The notes beneath the pieces were generated by a model. The model was not told where the DNA came from. It saw nothing but the letters and a program-made list of their open reading frames with translations, and ran no database searches. Shown here piece by piece: positions 8,137 through 15,347 of a DNA stretch of 64,000 bases. A program made the position numbers and the translations under genes. The stretch covers positions 49,241 through 113,240 of the forward strand of contig JAJDED010000001.1 in the NCBI GenBank assembly GCA_029259915.1, given 5' to 3'. Source of the stretch: Planctomycetota bacterium (GTDB taxonomy: Bacteria; Planctomycetota; Planctomycetia; Pirellulales; Lacipirellulaceae). How positions within the stretch are numbered: position 1 is the stretch's first letter; every line of letters begins with the position of its first letter.

Positions 8137-10119
8137 ATGATCCGAATTTGGAAAATATTTTTACTGTGCGGAGTAATAATGTTCAACGCCCAAGCCACAT
8201 CGGCCCAAGGCACGGTGGCTCGTCAATGGGACGATGCCCTACTCAACGCGATTCGCATTGACTTCCCAGCACCAACGGTCCATTCCAGAAACCTCTATCA
8301 TACGTCGGCTGCGATGTACGACGCCTGGTCGGCATTCGACAACACTGCGGCAGGAGTGTTCTTCCATGAAAAGCACTCCGTCGGTAATGTCGCAACAGCC
8401 CGAGACGAGGCGATTAGCTATGCTGCCTATCGCGTACTTTCCGAACGTTATACCCACGCGGTGGATCCGGTGGCATCGCAAACTCTGTTCGACAACTTGA
8501 TGACAACGCTTGGCTACGACAAAAACATCACCACTACCATCGGCAACACTCCCGCTGCGATCGGCAATCGCATCGCCCAGCAAATACTCGCCGCCTCGCT
8601 CAACGATGGCTCGAACGAAGCCAACAATTACGTCGACAACACAGGCTACTCCCCAACCAACACGCCGATGATTGTCGACCATCCATCGATTACCGGACCT
8701 TCCGGAACTCCACTGGCCAACCCAAATCATTGGCAACCTTTGTTTATCAATTCGGCTGTCACACAAAATGGTCTATTGGGTACGGATCTACAGGAATACA
8801 TCGGTCCACATTGGGGCAGTGTAGAAACATTTGCCATGGGCAAGCAGGGCAATCCTGTTCCATTCAGTTGGTCGGCAATCGACCCGGGCGCACCGCCGCA
8901 ACTTGGTGGCGTGGGAGATGCCGAATATCGCGACAATGCCTTGCTGTTAATTCGCTACAGCAACGGGCTCGATCCCAACCAGGGCCCAGGGACTCAGATG
9001 ATTAACATTTCTCCCAACACAGCAGGGAATCGTCCTCTCGGCACGCACACCGATCAAGGCTATGCCGTGAACCCAGCAACCAGCCTACCGTACGCCGATA
9101 ATTTTGTTTCGCGCTCCGACTACGGACGCGTGCTGGCTGAGTTTTGGGCTGACGGCCCCAGTTCGGAAACTCCTCCTGGTCATTGGAACGTACTGGCCAA
9201 CGAGGTGTCGGATAATCCGCTAGTGATTAAGAAAATCGGTGGTGTTGGTCCGGTTGTTTCGGATCTGGAATGGGACGTGAAAATGTATCTCGGACTCAAC
9301 GGAGCCGTGCATGACTCCGCGGTTGCCGCTTGGGGTGCCAAGCGGGAGTACGATTACGTCCGGCCTATTACCATCATTCGCTACATGGGAAGCCTCGGGC
9401 AATCGACTGACATGGGTGCCGCAAATTACCATGCCGACGGTTTGCCTTTGGAAGCCGAGTTAGTGGAAACGATCACGGCATCCTCGATTGCCCCGGGCGG
9501 CAAGCACCGCAACGCCTACATCAACGCCAACCGCTTGGCCAACGGAGCGTTTTCCCCCGATTTCAACTTAACCGAAGCCGAAATGGTTGGAAAAGTCGCC
9601 GTCAAGGCTTGGAATCATGAGCCCGATGATCCTACTACCCAGATAAGCGGCATCGATTGGATACTTTCAGAAAACTGGGTGCCCTTTCAGCAGGATAACT
9701 TCGTTACGCCAGCCTTTGCCGCCTATGTGTCGGGACACAGCACGTTCAGCCGTGCCGCGGCAGAAGTATTGGCCCTGTTCACCGGCAGCGAGTACTTCCC
9801 CGGCGGCCTTGGCGAAGCGACCTTCCTGATGAACGACTATCTCGACTTCGAACTTGGGCCCTCAGGCAACATCACTCTGAATTGGGCCACGTATTTTGAC
9901 GCAGCCGACGAGGCGGGCATTTCTAGGCTCTATGGGGGCATCCACGTTCCGCCTGATGATTTCGCCGGGCGTATCATGGGCGCGACCATCGGCCAAGACT
10001 CTTTTGCACTGGCCATGCAGTACTACGCCGGGATTCCTGAACCCTCGACGCTACTGCTGGCCGCTGCCGGAATCCTTGCCGCGGGATGCACCCGTCGACG
10101 TTCTGTGCTCCGGTCATAA
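8137..10119 (+). CDS. Vanadium-dependent haloperoxidase-like / PAP2-superfamily protein with PEP-CTERM tail
   Basis: A 660-residue exported protein. The ATG at 8137 has AGGAG about 9 bases upstream and opens a signal peptide (MIRIWKIFLLCGVIMFNAQATSAQG). The vanadate or phosphate site of the vanadium haloperoxidase/PAP2 fold can be traced in order: KREYDYVRP (Lys and Arg), YVSGHSTFSRAA (the SGH block) and SRLYGGIHVPPDD (Arg and the catalytic His). These enzymes oxidise halides with hydrogen peroxide; some relatives are phosphatases, and the sequence alone does not decide between them. The C-terminus is IPEPSTLLLAAAGILAAG followed by RRR, a PEP-CTERM signal for exosortase-type sorting to the surface. 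It is convergent with the gene ending at 10192. Confidence 0.85.
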   Translation: MIRIWKIFLLCGVIMFNAQATSAQGTVARQWDDALLNAIRIDFPAPTVHSRNLYHTSAAMYDAWSAFDNTAAGVFFHEKHSVGNVATARDEAISYAAYRVLSERYTHAVDPVASQTLFDNLMTTLGYDKNITTTIGNTPAAIGNRIAQQILAASLNDGSNEANNYVDNTGYSPTNTPMIVDHPSITGPSGTPLANPNHWQPLFINSAVTQNGLLGTDLQEYIGPHWGSVETFAMGKQGNPVPFSWSAIDPGAPPQLGGVGDAEYRDNALLLIRYSNGLDPNQGPGTQMINISPNTAGNRPLGTHTDQGYAVNPATSLPYADNFVSRSDYGRVLAEFWADGPSSETPPGHWNVLANEVSDNPLVIKKIGGVGPVVSDLEWDVKMYLGLNGAVHDSAVAAWGAKREYDYVRPITIIRYMGSLGQSTDMGAANYHADGLPLEAELVETITASSIAPGGKHRNAYINANRLANGAFSPDFNLTEAEMVGKVAVKAWNHEPDDPTTQISGIDWILSENWVPFQQDNFVTPAFAAYVSGHSTFSRAAAEVLALFTGSEYFPGGLGEATFLMNDYLDFELGPSGNITLNWATYFDAADEAGISRLYGGIHVPPDDFAGRIMGATIGQDSFALAMQYYAGIPEPSTLLLAAAGILAAGCTRRRSVLRS

Positions 10120-10191
10120 ATTTGTCTGGCGAATAGCCGGCTCACATGCCTCTGGCTATTCCCAGACCGCGTGGCGGTCCGGCTATCCAGC

Positions 10192-11406
10192 TTAATGATG
10201 TACGACTCTGACGCGGCTACGGCGACAAACCACGCCCCAGCCACTTGCTGCTATGAGCAACAATGCAAGGCTACTTGGCTCGGGGACAGTTTCCAACCCA
10301 CTTACGGGGGCACCCCCGGCGGAAGCTGCGCGCTGCCAGATTAAGAAATCACTTCCATCCACATCGCCGTCTTGATCGGCGTCGCCTTGCGTCCAAAACT
10401 GTCCGGTCTGGCCGTGATGGAGTTGCCATTGGCTGAGGTCGAGGCTGTCGACCACGCCATCAAGGTTTATGTCTCCCGGTGTTGCTTCTGCAAGTAGAAG
10501 TGGTTCGTAGCTCCCCAGATGGTGAATGGCAAACCCATCGAATGACGGTCTGGGAAGAAATTGTGCTTCGGCCAGGGCAAGTTCTGTCTCCATAAAGGCG
10601 ATTCCTTCGTCGAAGAAAGTCACCAACTCCGGAACTTGAGGGCCCAGTGTCTCGACTCCGATCTCGACGGGTTTGCCGACGAGATCGCCGTAATCGAGCC
10701 AAGGCTGTGCCTTTGGGACAATACCATCGGCACCCAATGCAAAATCGCGGTAGTCCAACAGGGTTACGCTATCGTAGATATCTTGCACGTGCTGGTGAGC
10801 AGGCTTGGTTACGCCATCCCACAGCGTGTTATTGATATAAGAAAACTGGGTCGCCGCTAAAATAAAAGCGGTATCTGCGCTGACGGGCATGCTCGACCCA
10901 GCAGCGTCCCTTAACTGGATATATTCCGAGGAGAGTGTGAGATATTGCTGAAGCGTGCCTGCCGGATCGGTTCCCCATTGTGGAAGCGACCAGGGCTCAT
11001 TGTCGAAATGTGCACCGTCGAACTGCTCATTGGGTAAGCTGGCGGCGTTGAAGTCGAGAACGCTCTGAAATCTTGCGATCGCCTGAGCATGAGATGCTCC
11101 TGGAAGCACAAAACTGGGATCGCCATCCAAGGAAATCGCTTTCATTCCACGCGCGTGCATGTCGGCGATCAGCGATCGGTAGGAACCAGGATTCGTGGCG
11201 ATTGTAGTCGCGTCAATCCAGAGAAAACCGGTGTCGATACCTTGGCTTTCCCACAGGTTAAGCACATGGTCGCGCCTCACCGGATTGCTCATCATGTTGA
11301 ACACATCGCTCCAAACCCATTGCGATCTTCCCGTCGCGGTTGCAAACGCTGACGGTGTTGTCGAGAACAGCAACAGGACCAATAGGATGAAGTGTTTGAA
11401 ACGCAT
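10192..11406 (-). CDS. Putative glycosidase (HFDNEP family) with dockerin-like repeats and PEP-CTERM tail
   Basis: A 404-residue secreted protein with signal peptide MRFKHFILLVLLLFSTTPSA. Residues 25-305 look like a TIM barrel: WVWSDVF, WESQGIDTGFLWID, MKAISLDGDPSF, FDGAHFDNEPWSLPQW, a central YRDFALGADGIVP, GVETLGP and FAIHHLGSYEPLL. The acidic residue in HFDNEP and the Glu in GVETLG are candidate catalytic acids, by inference. The same ordered motifs recur in the protein at 26018-27514. Residues 310-355 hold two Asp-rich dockerin/EF-hand-like repeats (GDINLDGVVDSLDLSQWQ and GDADQDGDVDGSDFLIWQ). The tail VPEPSSLALLLIAASGWGVV plus Arg is a PEP-CTERM signal. It is the last gene of a three-gene operon with the sulfotransferase and GH16-like genes upstream. 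Confidence 0.7.
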   Translation of the reverse strand: MRFKHFILLVLLLFSTTPSAFATATGRSQWVWSDVFNMMSNPVRRDHVLNLWESQGIDTGFLWIDATTIATNPGSYRSLIADMHARGMKAISLDGDPSFVLPGASHAQAIARFQSVLDFNAASLPNEQFDGAHFDNEPWSLPQWGTDPAGTLQQYLTLSSEYIQLRDAAGSSMPVSADTAFILAATQFSYINNTLWDGVTKPAHQHVQDIYDSVTLLDYRDFALGADGIVPKAQPWLDYGDLVGKPVEIGVETLGPQVPELVTFFDEGIAFMETELALAEAQFLPRPSFDGFAIHHLGSYEPLLLAEATPGDINLDGVVDSLDLSQWQLHHGQTGQFWTQGDADQDGDVDGSDFLIWQRAASAGGAPVSGLETVPEPSSLALLLIAASGWGVVCRRSRVRVVHH

Positions 11407-11442
11407 ATTTATTCTGACTCTGATCTGAAATCACAGACTCAA

Positions 11443-12033
11443 CTAACTGCGCTGACGATAGAGCGACGCATCGACCATGGCAGTCATGGCAGCTTCATCC
11501 AATCCGCCATCGAAAAAATCGTTTAACTTACTGGCTACTTCGGTGGGATTCTCCACGCAATTCCGGTGCGCCACATGCAGCAGAGGATAGCCCGCGCTCT
11601 GGACAAAGTCTTCTGCACGCAGCAAATGGCCTTGAAATACTTTCGACAATTGCTCGGTCGATAGTCGGGCACCAGCCTTTCCGCTACGTTCGAGCATCTT
11701 CGACTGCGAACGAAGAATTTCGTCCATGTCGCGATCCATAAAGACAATGCGGTACGACCCTGCCGGTATGCTCGGCAATAGCGGGGCCACGATTTTGATG
11801 ACATGCCCTTTTGCATCGTTTAGCCAGGAATTGTCTCGCGCGAGCGACTTTACTTTCTCGTATTCGTAGTAGCCCTTGGGATTATCATCGTCGTCTACAC
11901 GGACCTCGTCCTTCCAAGGCGCTATGCCGCCCGCCGTGAGCATTTGCATCATCATCGACGTGCCGGAACGAGGCAGACCAGACACGATGGTCACTGATTC
12001 TTCGCAACTAGGGACGTGGGAATTCATAGACAT
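11443..12033 (-). CDS. Sulfotransferase-family protein
   Basis: A protein of about 196 residues with no signal peptide. VTIVSGLPRSGTSMMMQML near the N-terminus is the PAPS 5'-phosphosulfate loop of the sulfotransferase superfamily. The region YRIVFMDRDMDEILRSQSKML matches the 3'-phosphate-binding stretch (Arg followed by a Ser). Such enzymes transfer sulfate from PAPS to sugars, proteins or small molecules. At under 200 residues it is short, like compact bacterial relatives. Several closely spaced starts exist (GTG 12039, ATG 12033, ATG 12027), none with a strong Shine-Dalgarno. Gaps of about 30 and 36 bases to its minus-strand neighbours indicate an operon with two secreted glycan-related proteins, so a sulfated glycan is a possible theme. 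Confidence 0.78.
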   Translation of the reverse strand: MSMNSHVPSCEESVTIVSGLPRSGTSMMMQMLTAGGIAPWKDEVRVDDDDNPKGYYEYEKVKSLARDNSWLNDAKGHVIKIVAPLLPSIPAGSYRIVFMDRDMDEILRSQSKMLERSGKAGARLSTEQLSKVFQGHLLRAEDFVQSAGYPLLHVAHRNCVENPTEVASKLNDFFDGGLDEAAMTAMVDASLYRQRS

Positions 12034-12063
12034 ACTCACACTATACTTTAAAACCGATGAGAA

Positions 12064-13665
12064 CTACTTCCGCCGCATCATAAGCATCCCGAAAATTCCA
12101 AGGAGTAGTGCGGAAGCGGAGGTAGGTTCTGGAACAGCCGCAAGAGCAGACACCGGCGCCCCGGCGGGCACCCCGAACTGACTTTCCCAGAGCGCCAAGT
12201 CGCTTCCGTCTACGGTTCCACTATTGTTGGCATCTCCCTCGCTATGCAAACTGCCCGTGCCAACACCACGTTGCCAGGCAAGGAAATCACTTCCGGTAAC
12301 TTCAAGGTCGGCGTCGAAGTCAGCGTTGTTGATCGAGCCCAAACCGATGATCTGATCGTAGTTGAGTTCAGCGAACCCTGTGCCATTTGCGTTGAACACA
12401 ATCAATTTGATCATCGCGTCGCTCAAGTCGGCAAAGGTAGGTGCTAACGAATCGGTTCCGCTTTGAAAATCCTCGAAGGCCACGATAAATTGTTGATACG
12501 TGTCGGTCATCGTAACAACAGGAGCAAAAAACTCTTCGCCCGAAGGCGTTTCTATCGCGATATTTAGTTCTTTCAAGCCGACGAAAGGTGGTTGCCCTGC
12601 GACATCCTTGAACAAAGCGTCTACCGACAAGCCGACAAACGTGGATAAATCGAGCCCCGCGGGAGAAACGTCGACAATGCCAAAATTGCCTGCGTCGGGG
12701 ATGCTGTAATCTCCAATGTGAAAACGCCCTTGCCCCACAGAACCACCTGTTGGCAATTCGCCAAACGAAGTGCCAACGGCCCCAAACGATCCCCAACCTT
12801 GAGCACCGGTTTCAAAATCGAAGAGTACCGTATCGTCCACCGGGGGCGGGGGAATGAACTGGAAATCGTTAATTAAGACTTCCACCGGTTGGCCGCCGAG
12901 GGGGCCGTTGATGTGACCGTCAGCACCGCTTACCCATAAATTCAGGCGAAAGTTTTCTCGATCTGGTGTCGGTACAAATTGGGTTACCCCATCCTCGAGA
13001 ACCGTGTACTGATGGATCACGTCCGCCGGGGAAAAATGGAGCGGCGAATGATGCCCCTTCAAGGTGGTGAACTCCACTTTGCCGGGCGACCAGGTAAAGA
13101 AACGCGTTAACTTGGAGTCAAGGCTAAGATCCGGCAGTGTGTACCGCTGCAGGTTGCCGGGCACAGCGAAGGGCTGGACGACCACTTGGGAAGTTGTCGG
13201 GTCCGCCGGATTGCCAAAACGGGCATCTTCGAAATCGATTTCCCGAAATGGGTCGACAGCGGTTGTGTCAAAGGTAAACGCTCCGAACACGGCTTTCGCA
13301 TCGAGGATGTCCTGCCGACTGTCGGTCTGGAACATGTAAGTGCCGTAGCCAAGGTTCGCGTCCAGTATCACTTCGGTGCTGAACCAGGTAGGACCCGATT
13401 GTTTAATGGTAAGGTGCAGTCCTGCCGCATCCGACCAAACGTGGTTCGGATCTTCTGAAAACTTGTTATCTCCGGGGCCAACAACCGTTGTCGAGTGCTT
13501 GATATTCCAGGTGCGTCCTGCAAACCCCAATGATTGGTGCTCCGCTACAGCGGGGGAACACCAAGAAGAGAGACCCAAAGCAAGCAAAACACAGCAGCAT
13601 GCCAGAGACCGGCGACAGATCATAATAAGTACGTTCTCAAAGCAGAGACGCCAAAAAGTGTACAT
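12064..13665 (-). CDS. GH16-like secreted protein with dockerin-like repeat and PEP-CTERM tail
   Basis: A 533-residue secreted protein. The ATG at 13665 follows AGAGGTGG; a GTG at 13674 and an ATG at 13623 are alternatives. The export segment is SLACCCVLLALGLSSWCSPAVA. Residues about 45-275 read like the laminarinase/GH16 jelly roll (GFAGRTWNIKHS, LGYGTYMFQTDSRQDILDAK, GAFTFDT, REIDFEDARFGNP, FTWSPGKVEFTTLKG, NLWVSGADG). However, the classical GH16 catalytic ExDxxE is represented only by EIDFED, so activity is uncertain. Residues 280-450 look like a second beta-sandwich (DFETGAQGWGSF). A dockerin-like region (NADFDADLEVTGSDFLAWQR, GDANNSGTVDGSDLALWES) precedes the PEP-CTERM tail VPEPTSASALLLGIFGMLMM plus RRK. 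It is the first gene of the operon with the sulfotransferase and HFDNEP genes. Confidence 0.75.
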   Translation of the reverse strand: MYTFWRLCFENVLIMICRRSLACCCVLLALGLSSWCSPAVAEHQSLGFAGRTWNIKHSTTVVGPGDNKFSEDPNHVWSDAAGLHLTIKQSGPTWFSTEVILDANLGYGTYMFQTDSRQDILDAKAVFGAFTFDTTAVDPFREIDFEDARFGNPADPTTSQVVVQPFAVPGNLQRYTLPDLSLDSKLTRFFTWSPGKVEFTTLKGHHSPLHFSPADVIHQYTVLEDGVTQFVPTPDRENFRLNLWVSGADGHINGPLGGQPVEVLINDFQFIPPPPVDDTVLFDFETGAQGWGSFGAVGTSFGELPTGGSVGQGRFHIGDYSIPDAGNFGIVDVSPAGLDLSTFVGLSVDALFKDVAGQPPFVGLKELNIAIETPSGEEFFAPVVTMTDTYQQFIVAFEDFQSGTDSLAPTFADLSDAMIKLIVFNANGTGFAELNYDQIIGLGSINNADFDADLEVTGSDFLAWQRGVGTGSLHSEGDANNSGTVDGSDLALWESQFGVPAGAPVSALAAVPEPTSASALLLGIFGMLMMRRK

Positions 13666-14064
13666 ATCTACCACCTCTTGCTAGAATAAGTCCTGAACGA
13701 CCGACCGACGGAGTTTGGACAAAGCCAAGCTATTCCTGGCCTCGAGAAGCTTCTGGCCAGTCTGAGTCTGGATTTCCTGATGCCGTAAGCTGAACTAACC
13801 ACGGCAGATAGGGCTATTTGGAAAACTATTTCGGATAAATTGGTAAAAAAGCTTGCAACGATAAATCTACTTTATTAAGATACTTGTTATGACGTGAAAG
13901 TCAAGCCCCTACGTTCCCTAGACAGTTGGGGGAGACGACGCGTGCCGCCCATATTTTTAGGCTATTTACGATCCTGGCGGCTTAAAAACAAGACAAGGCA
14001 CGTTTGTGTTTGAGTCTTGGGGGATCTTTTCGGCAGTTTTCTTTTAACGAGGAGATGATGACTA
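13666..14064. other. Divergent intergenic region with one clear promoter
   Basis: A gap of about 400 bases between the GH16-like gene (minus) and the PEP-CTERM gene (plus). It contains the plus-strand promoter listed separately and a 184-base stretch from that -10 to the ATG at 14065, ending in GAGGAG. I did not find a good promoter pair for the minus-strand operon. Confidence 0.5.
13853..13881 (+). promoter_or_regulatory. Sigma-70-type promoter of the PEP-CTERM gene at 14065
   Basis: -35 TTGCAA (13853-13858), 17-base spacer, -10 TAAGAT (13876-13881), with a run of six A just upstream of the -35. It shares the same A-tract, a CTTG-type -35, spacer length and -10 with the promoter at 17491-17519. 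Confidence 0.6.
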
Positions 14065-14889
14065 ATGAAAGTTGACAATAGTGGCTCCACTCGGAGCGAT
14101 CGATCGAAAGATCGCCGCCAAAAGTTTGCACGCAAACTAAAGTTCTATTCTACCGCAGCTGGCCTCGGTGCCTTCGCTTGCTCTTCGGCTGCACAAGGTG
14201 CAATCGTCGTTACTGACGTTGTAGACGTCACAATCACCAACAACGCCAGTGGCATTTCTCAGTTCATCGACATCAATGCTGATGGCGTTGGTCCTGCTGA
14301 GTTCTCAATCATTGCACCCGGTGCTCAAAACCAGATTCGCATCGGTGGCGGACCGCTCAGTGGTCCCGTGAATGACGAGCGTGGTGGACATGTTGGGCTT
14401 GTTCCTTACACCGCGGTCCCCGCACCTTCCGTGCCCGGCGCTGGTGAAGGCAACCAGGTTCTCTCAGTCTTTGGCAACCCTGGTTCGGCCTTTCCAGCTG
14501 ATCCCAATCCTGGTTACTACGTTGAGTCGGTTCCTCTGAATTTCCCGATCAGCCGCGCAACGATGTCACCTTCGTTTTACGCAGATGTCGCAGCTCGCGG
14601 GCTCTACGCTGCCTACAACAAGGTAGACAATAACCGGTACGTCGGTCTCCAATGGGACTTCGACGGCACCGGCGACGTCCGCTACGGTTGGGCACAGATC
14701 GACGTGAATCCTCCGGCCGCTTCTGGATCGGCGTATCATAACTGGAGTGCAACTCTTACGGCTTTCGCCTTTGAGATGACGCCTAATACGCCAATTGGTG
14801 CAGGTGAAATTCCTGAGCCGACTTCGTTGGCTTTGTTGGCTGCTGGGGCAGGCGGACTCGGTTTGATTCGCCGCCGTCGGCAAAAGTAG
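14065..14889 (+). CDS. PEP-CTERM-sorted secreted protein of unknown function
   Basis: A 274-residue protein with an unusually long basic N-region (about 32 residues) before the hydrophobic export core (STAAGLGAFACSSAAQGA). The mature part is beta-rich and low in charge: IVVTDVVDVTITNNASGIS, FIDINADGVGPAEFSI and GNRYVGLQWDFDGTGDVRYGWAQID. The last motif is common in PEP-CTERM proteins of no assigned function. No catalytic motif is seen. The tail IPEPTSLALLAAGAGGLGLI plus RRRRQK is a textbook PEP-CTERM signal: PEP, transmembrane helix, Arg cluster. GAGGAG lies upstream of the ATG. A strong promoter with a long leader precedes it and a strong terminator follows, so it is transcribed alone. Confidence 0.8.
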   Translation: MKVDNSGSTRSDRSKDRRQKFARKLKFYSTAAGLGAFACSSAAQGAIVVTDVVDVTITNNASGISQFIDINADGVGPAEFSIIAPGAQNQIRIGGGPLSGPVNDERGGHVGLVPYTAVPAPSVPGAGEGNQVLSVFGNPGSAFPADPNPGYYVESVPLNFPISRATMSPSFYADVAARGLYAAYNKVDNNRYVGLQWDFDGTGDVRYGWAQIDVNPPAASGSAYHNWSATLTAFAFEMTPNTPIGAGEIPEPTSLALLAAGAGGLGLIRRRRQK

Positions 14890-14929
14890 AAAAACGGTTA
14901 ACAATATTCGTTAGTCGTTGATAAAATAG

Positions 14930-14965
14930 AGGAGGAGTACACATGGTGTGTGCTCCTCCTTTTTT
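14930..14965 (+). terminator. Rho-independent terminator after the PEP-CTERM gene
   Basis: A 14-base-pair stem with one G-T pair (left arm AGGAGGAGTACACA, right arm TGTGTGCTCCTCCT), a three-base loop and a run of T. Confidence 0.9.
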
Positions 14966-15050
14966 GTTTGGTAATGTGGTTAGTTGTCTGTGGTGTGTCG
15001 CATGCCTCTGACCACTGACCTGTTGTTTAACCACAAGTTTGGAATAGGAG

Positions 15051-15270
15051 TTTTGGCCGAAGGCCTTTTTTACCGTAGCCTAGGGCAAGTATAGCGCCGC
15101 CCTAGGATATCTGGATTCCGAAACACCTTTTGGCCGAAGGTCATACTCACACGTTTGATTTGTCCATTAGGTGAAGCAGGCCTTCAGCCAAATGCCGAGA
15201 TACCCGACTCAGACACCTGGGGCGGCACTTCGTTTGCCCCAGGCTACGGTGATAAAAGGCCTTTGGCCAA
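15051..15270. repeat. 220-base foldback: imperfect inverted repeat with hairpin-forming arms
   Basis: The left arm (15051-15106) and right arm (15216-15270) are imperfect reverse complements of about 50 bases. Each arm also has its own 8-base-pair hairpin: CCTAGGGC with GCCCTAGG on the left, CCTGGGGC with GCCCCAGG on the right. The difference between them is compensatory. A second, inner inverted pair (TTTGGCCGAAGG near 15129, CCTTCAGCCAAA near 15180) lies between the arms. It sits in the 380-base gap before the phosphatase gene. A frame read across the right arm on the minus strand is treated as non-coding. Confidence 0.7.
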
Positions 15271-15347
15271 CTATCACGACACAGACGTGTGTATAAACAA
15301 CTGACAACGGACCCCTAACAACTGACAACATTCGCAGGACATATGTC

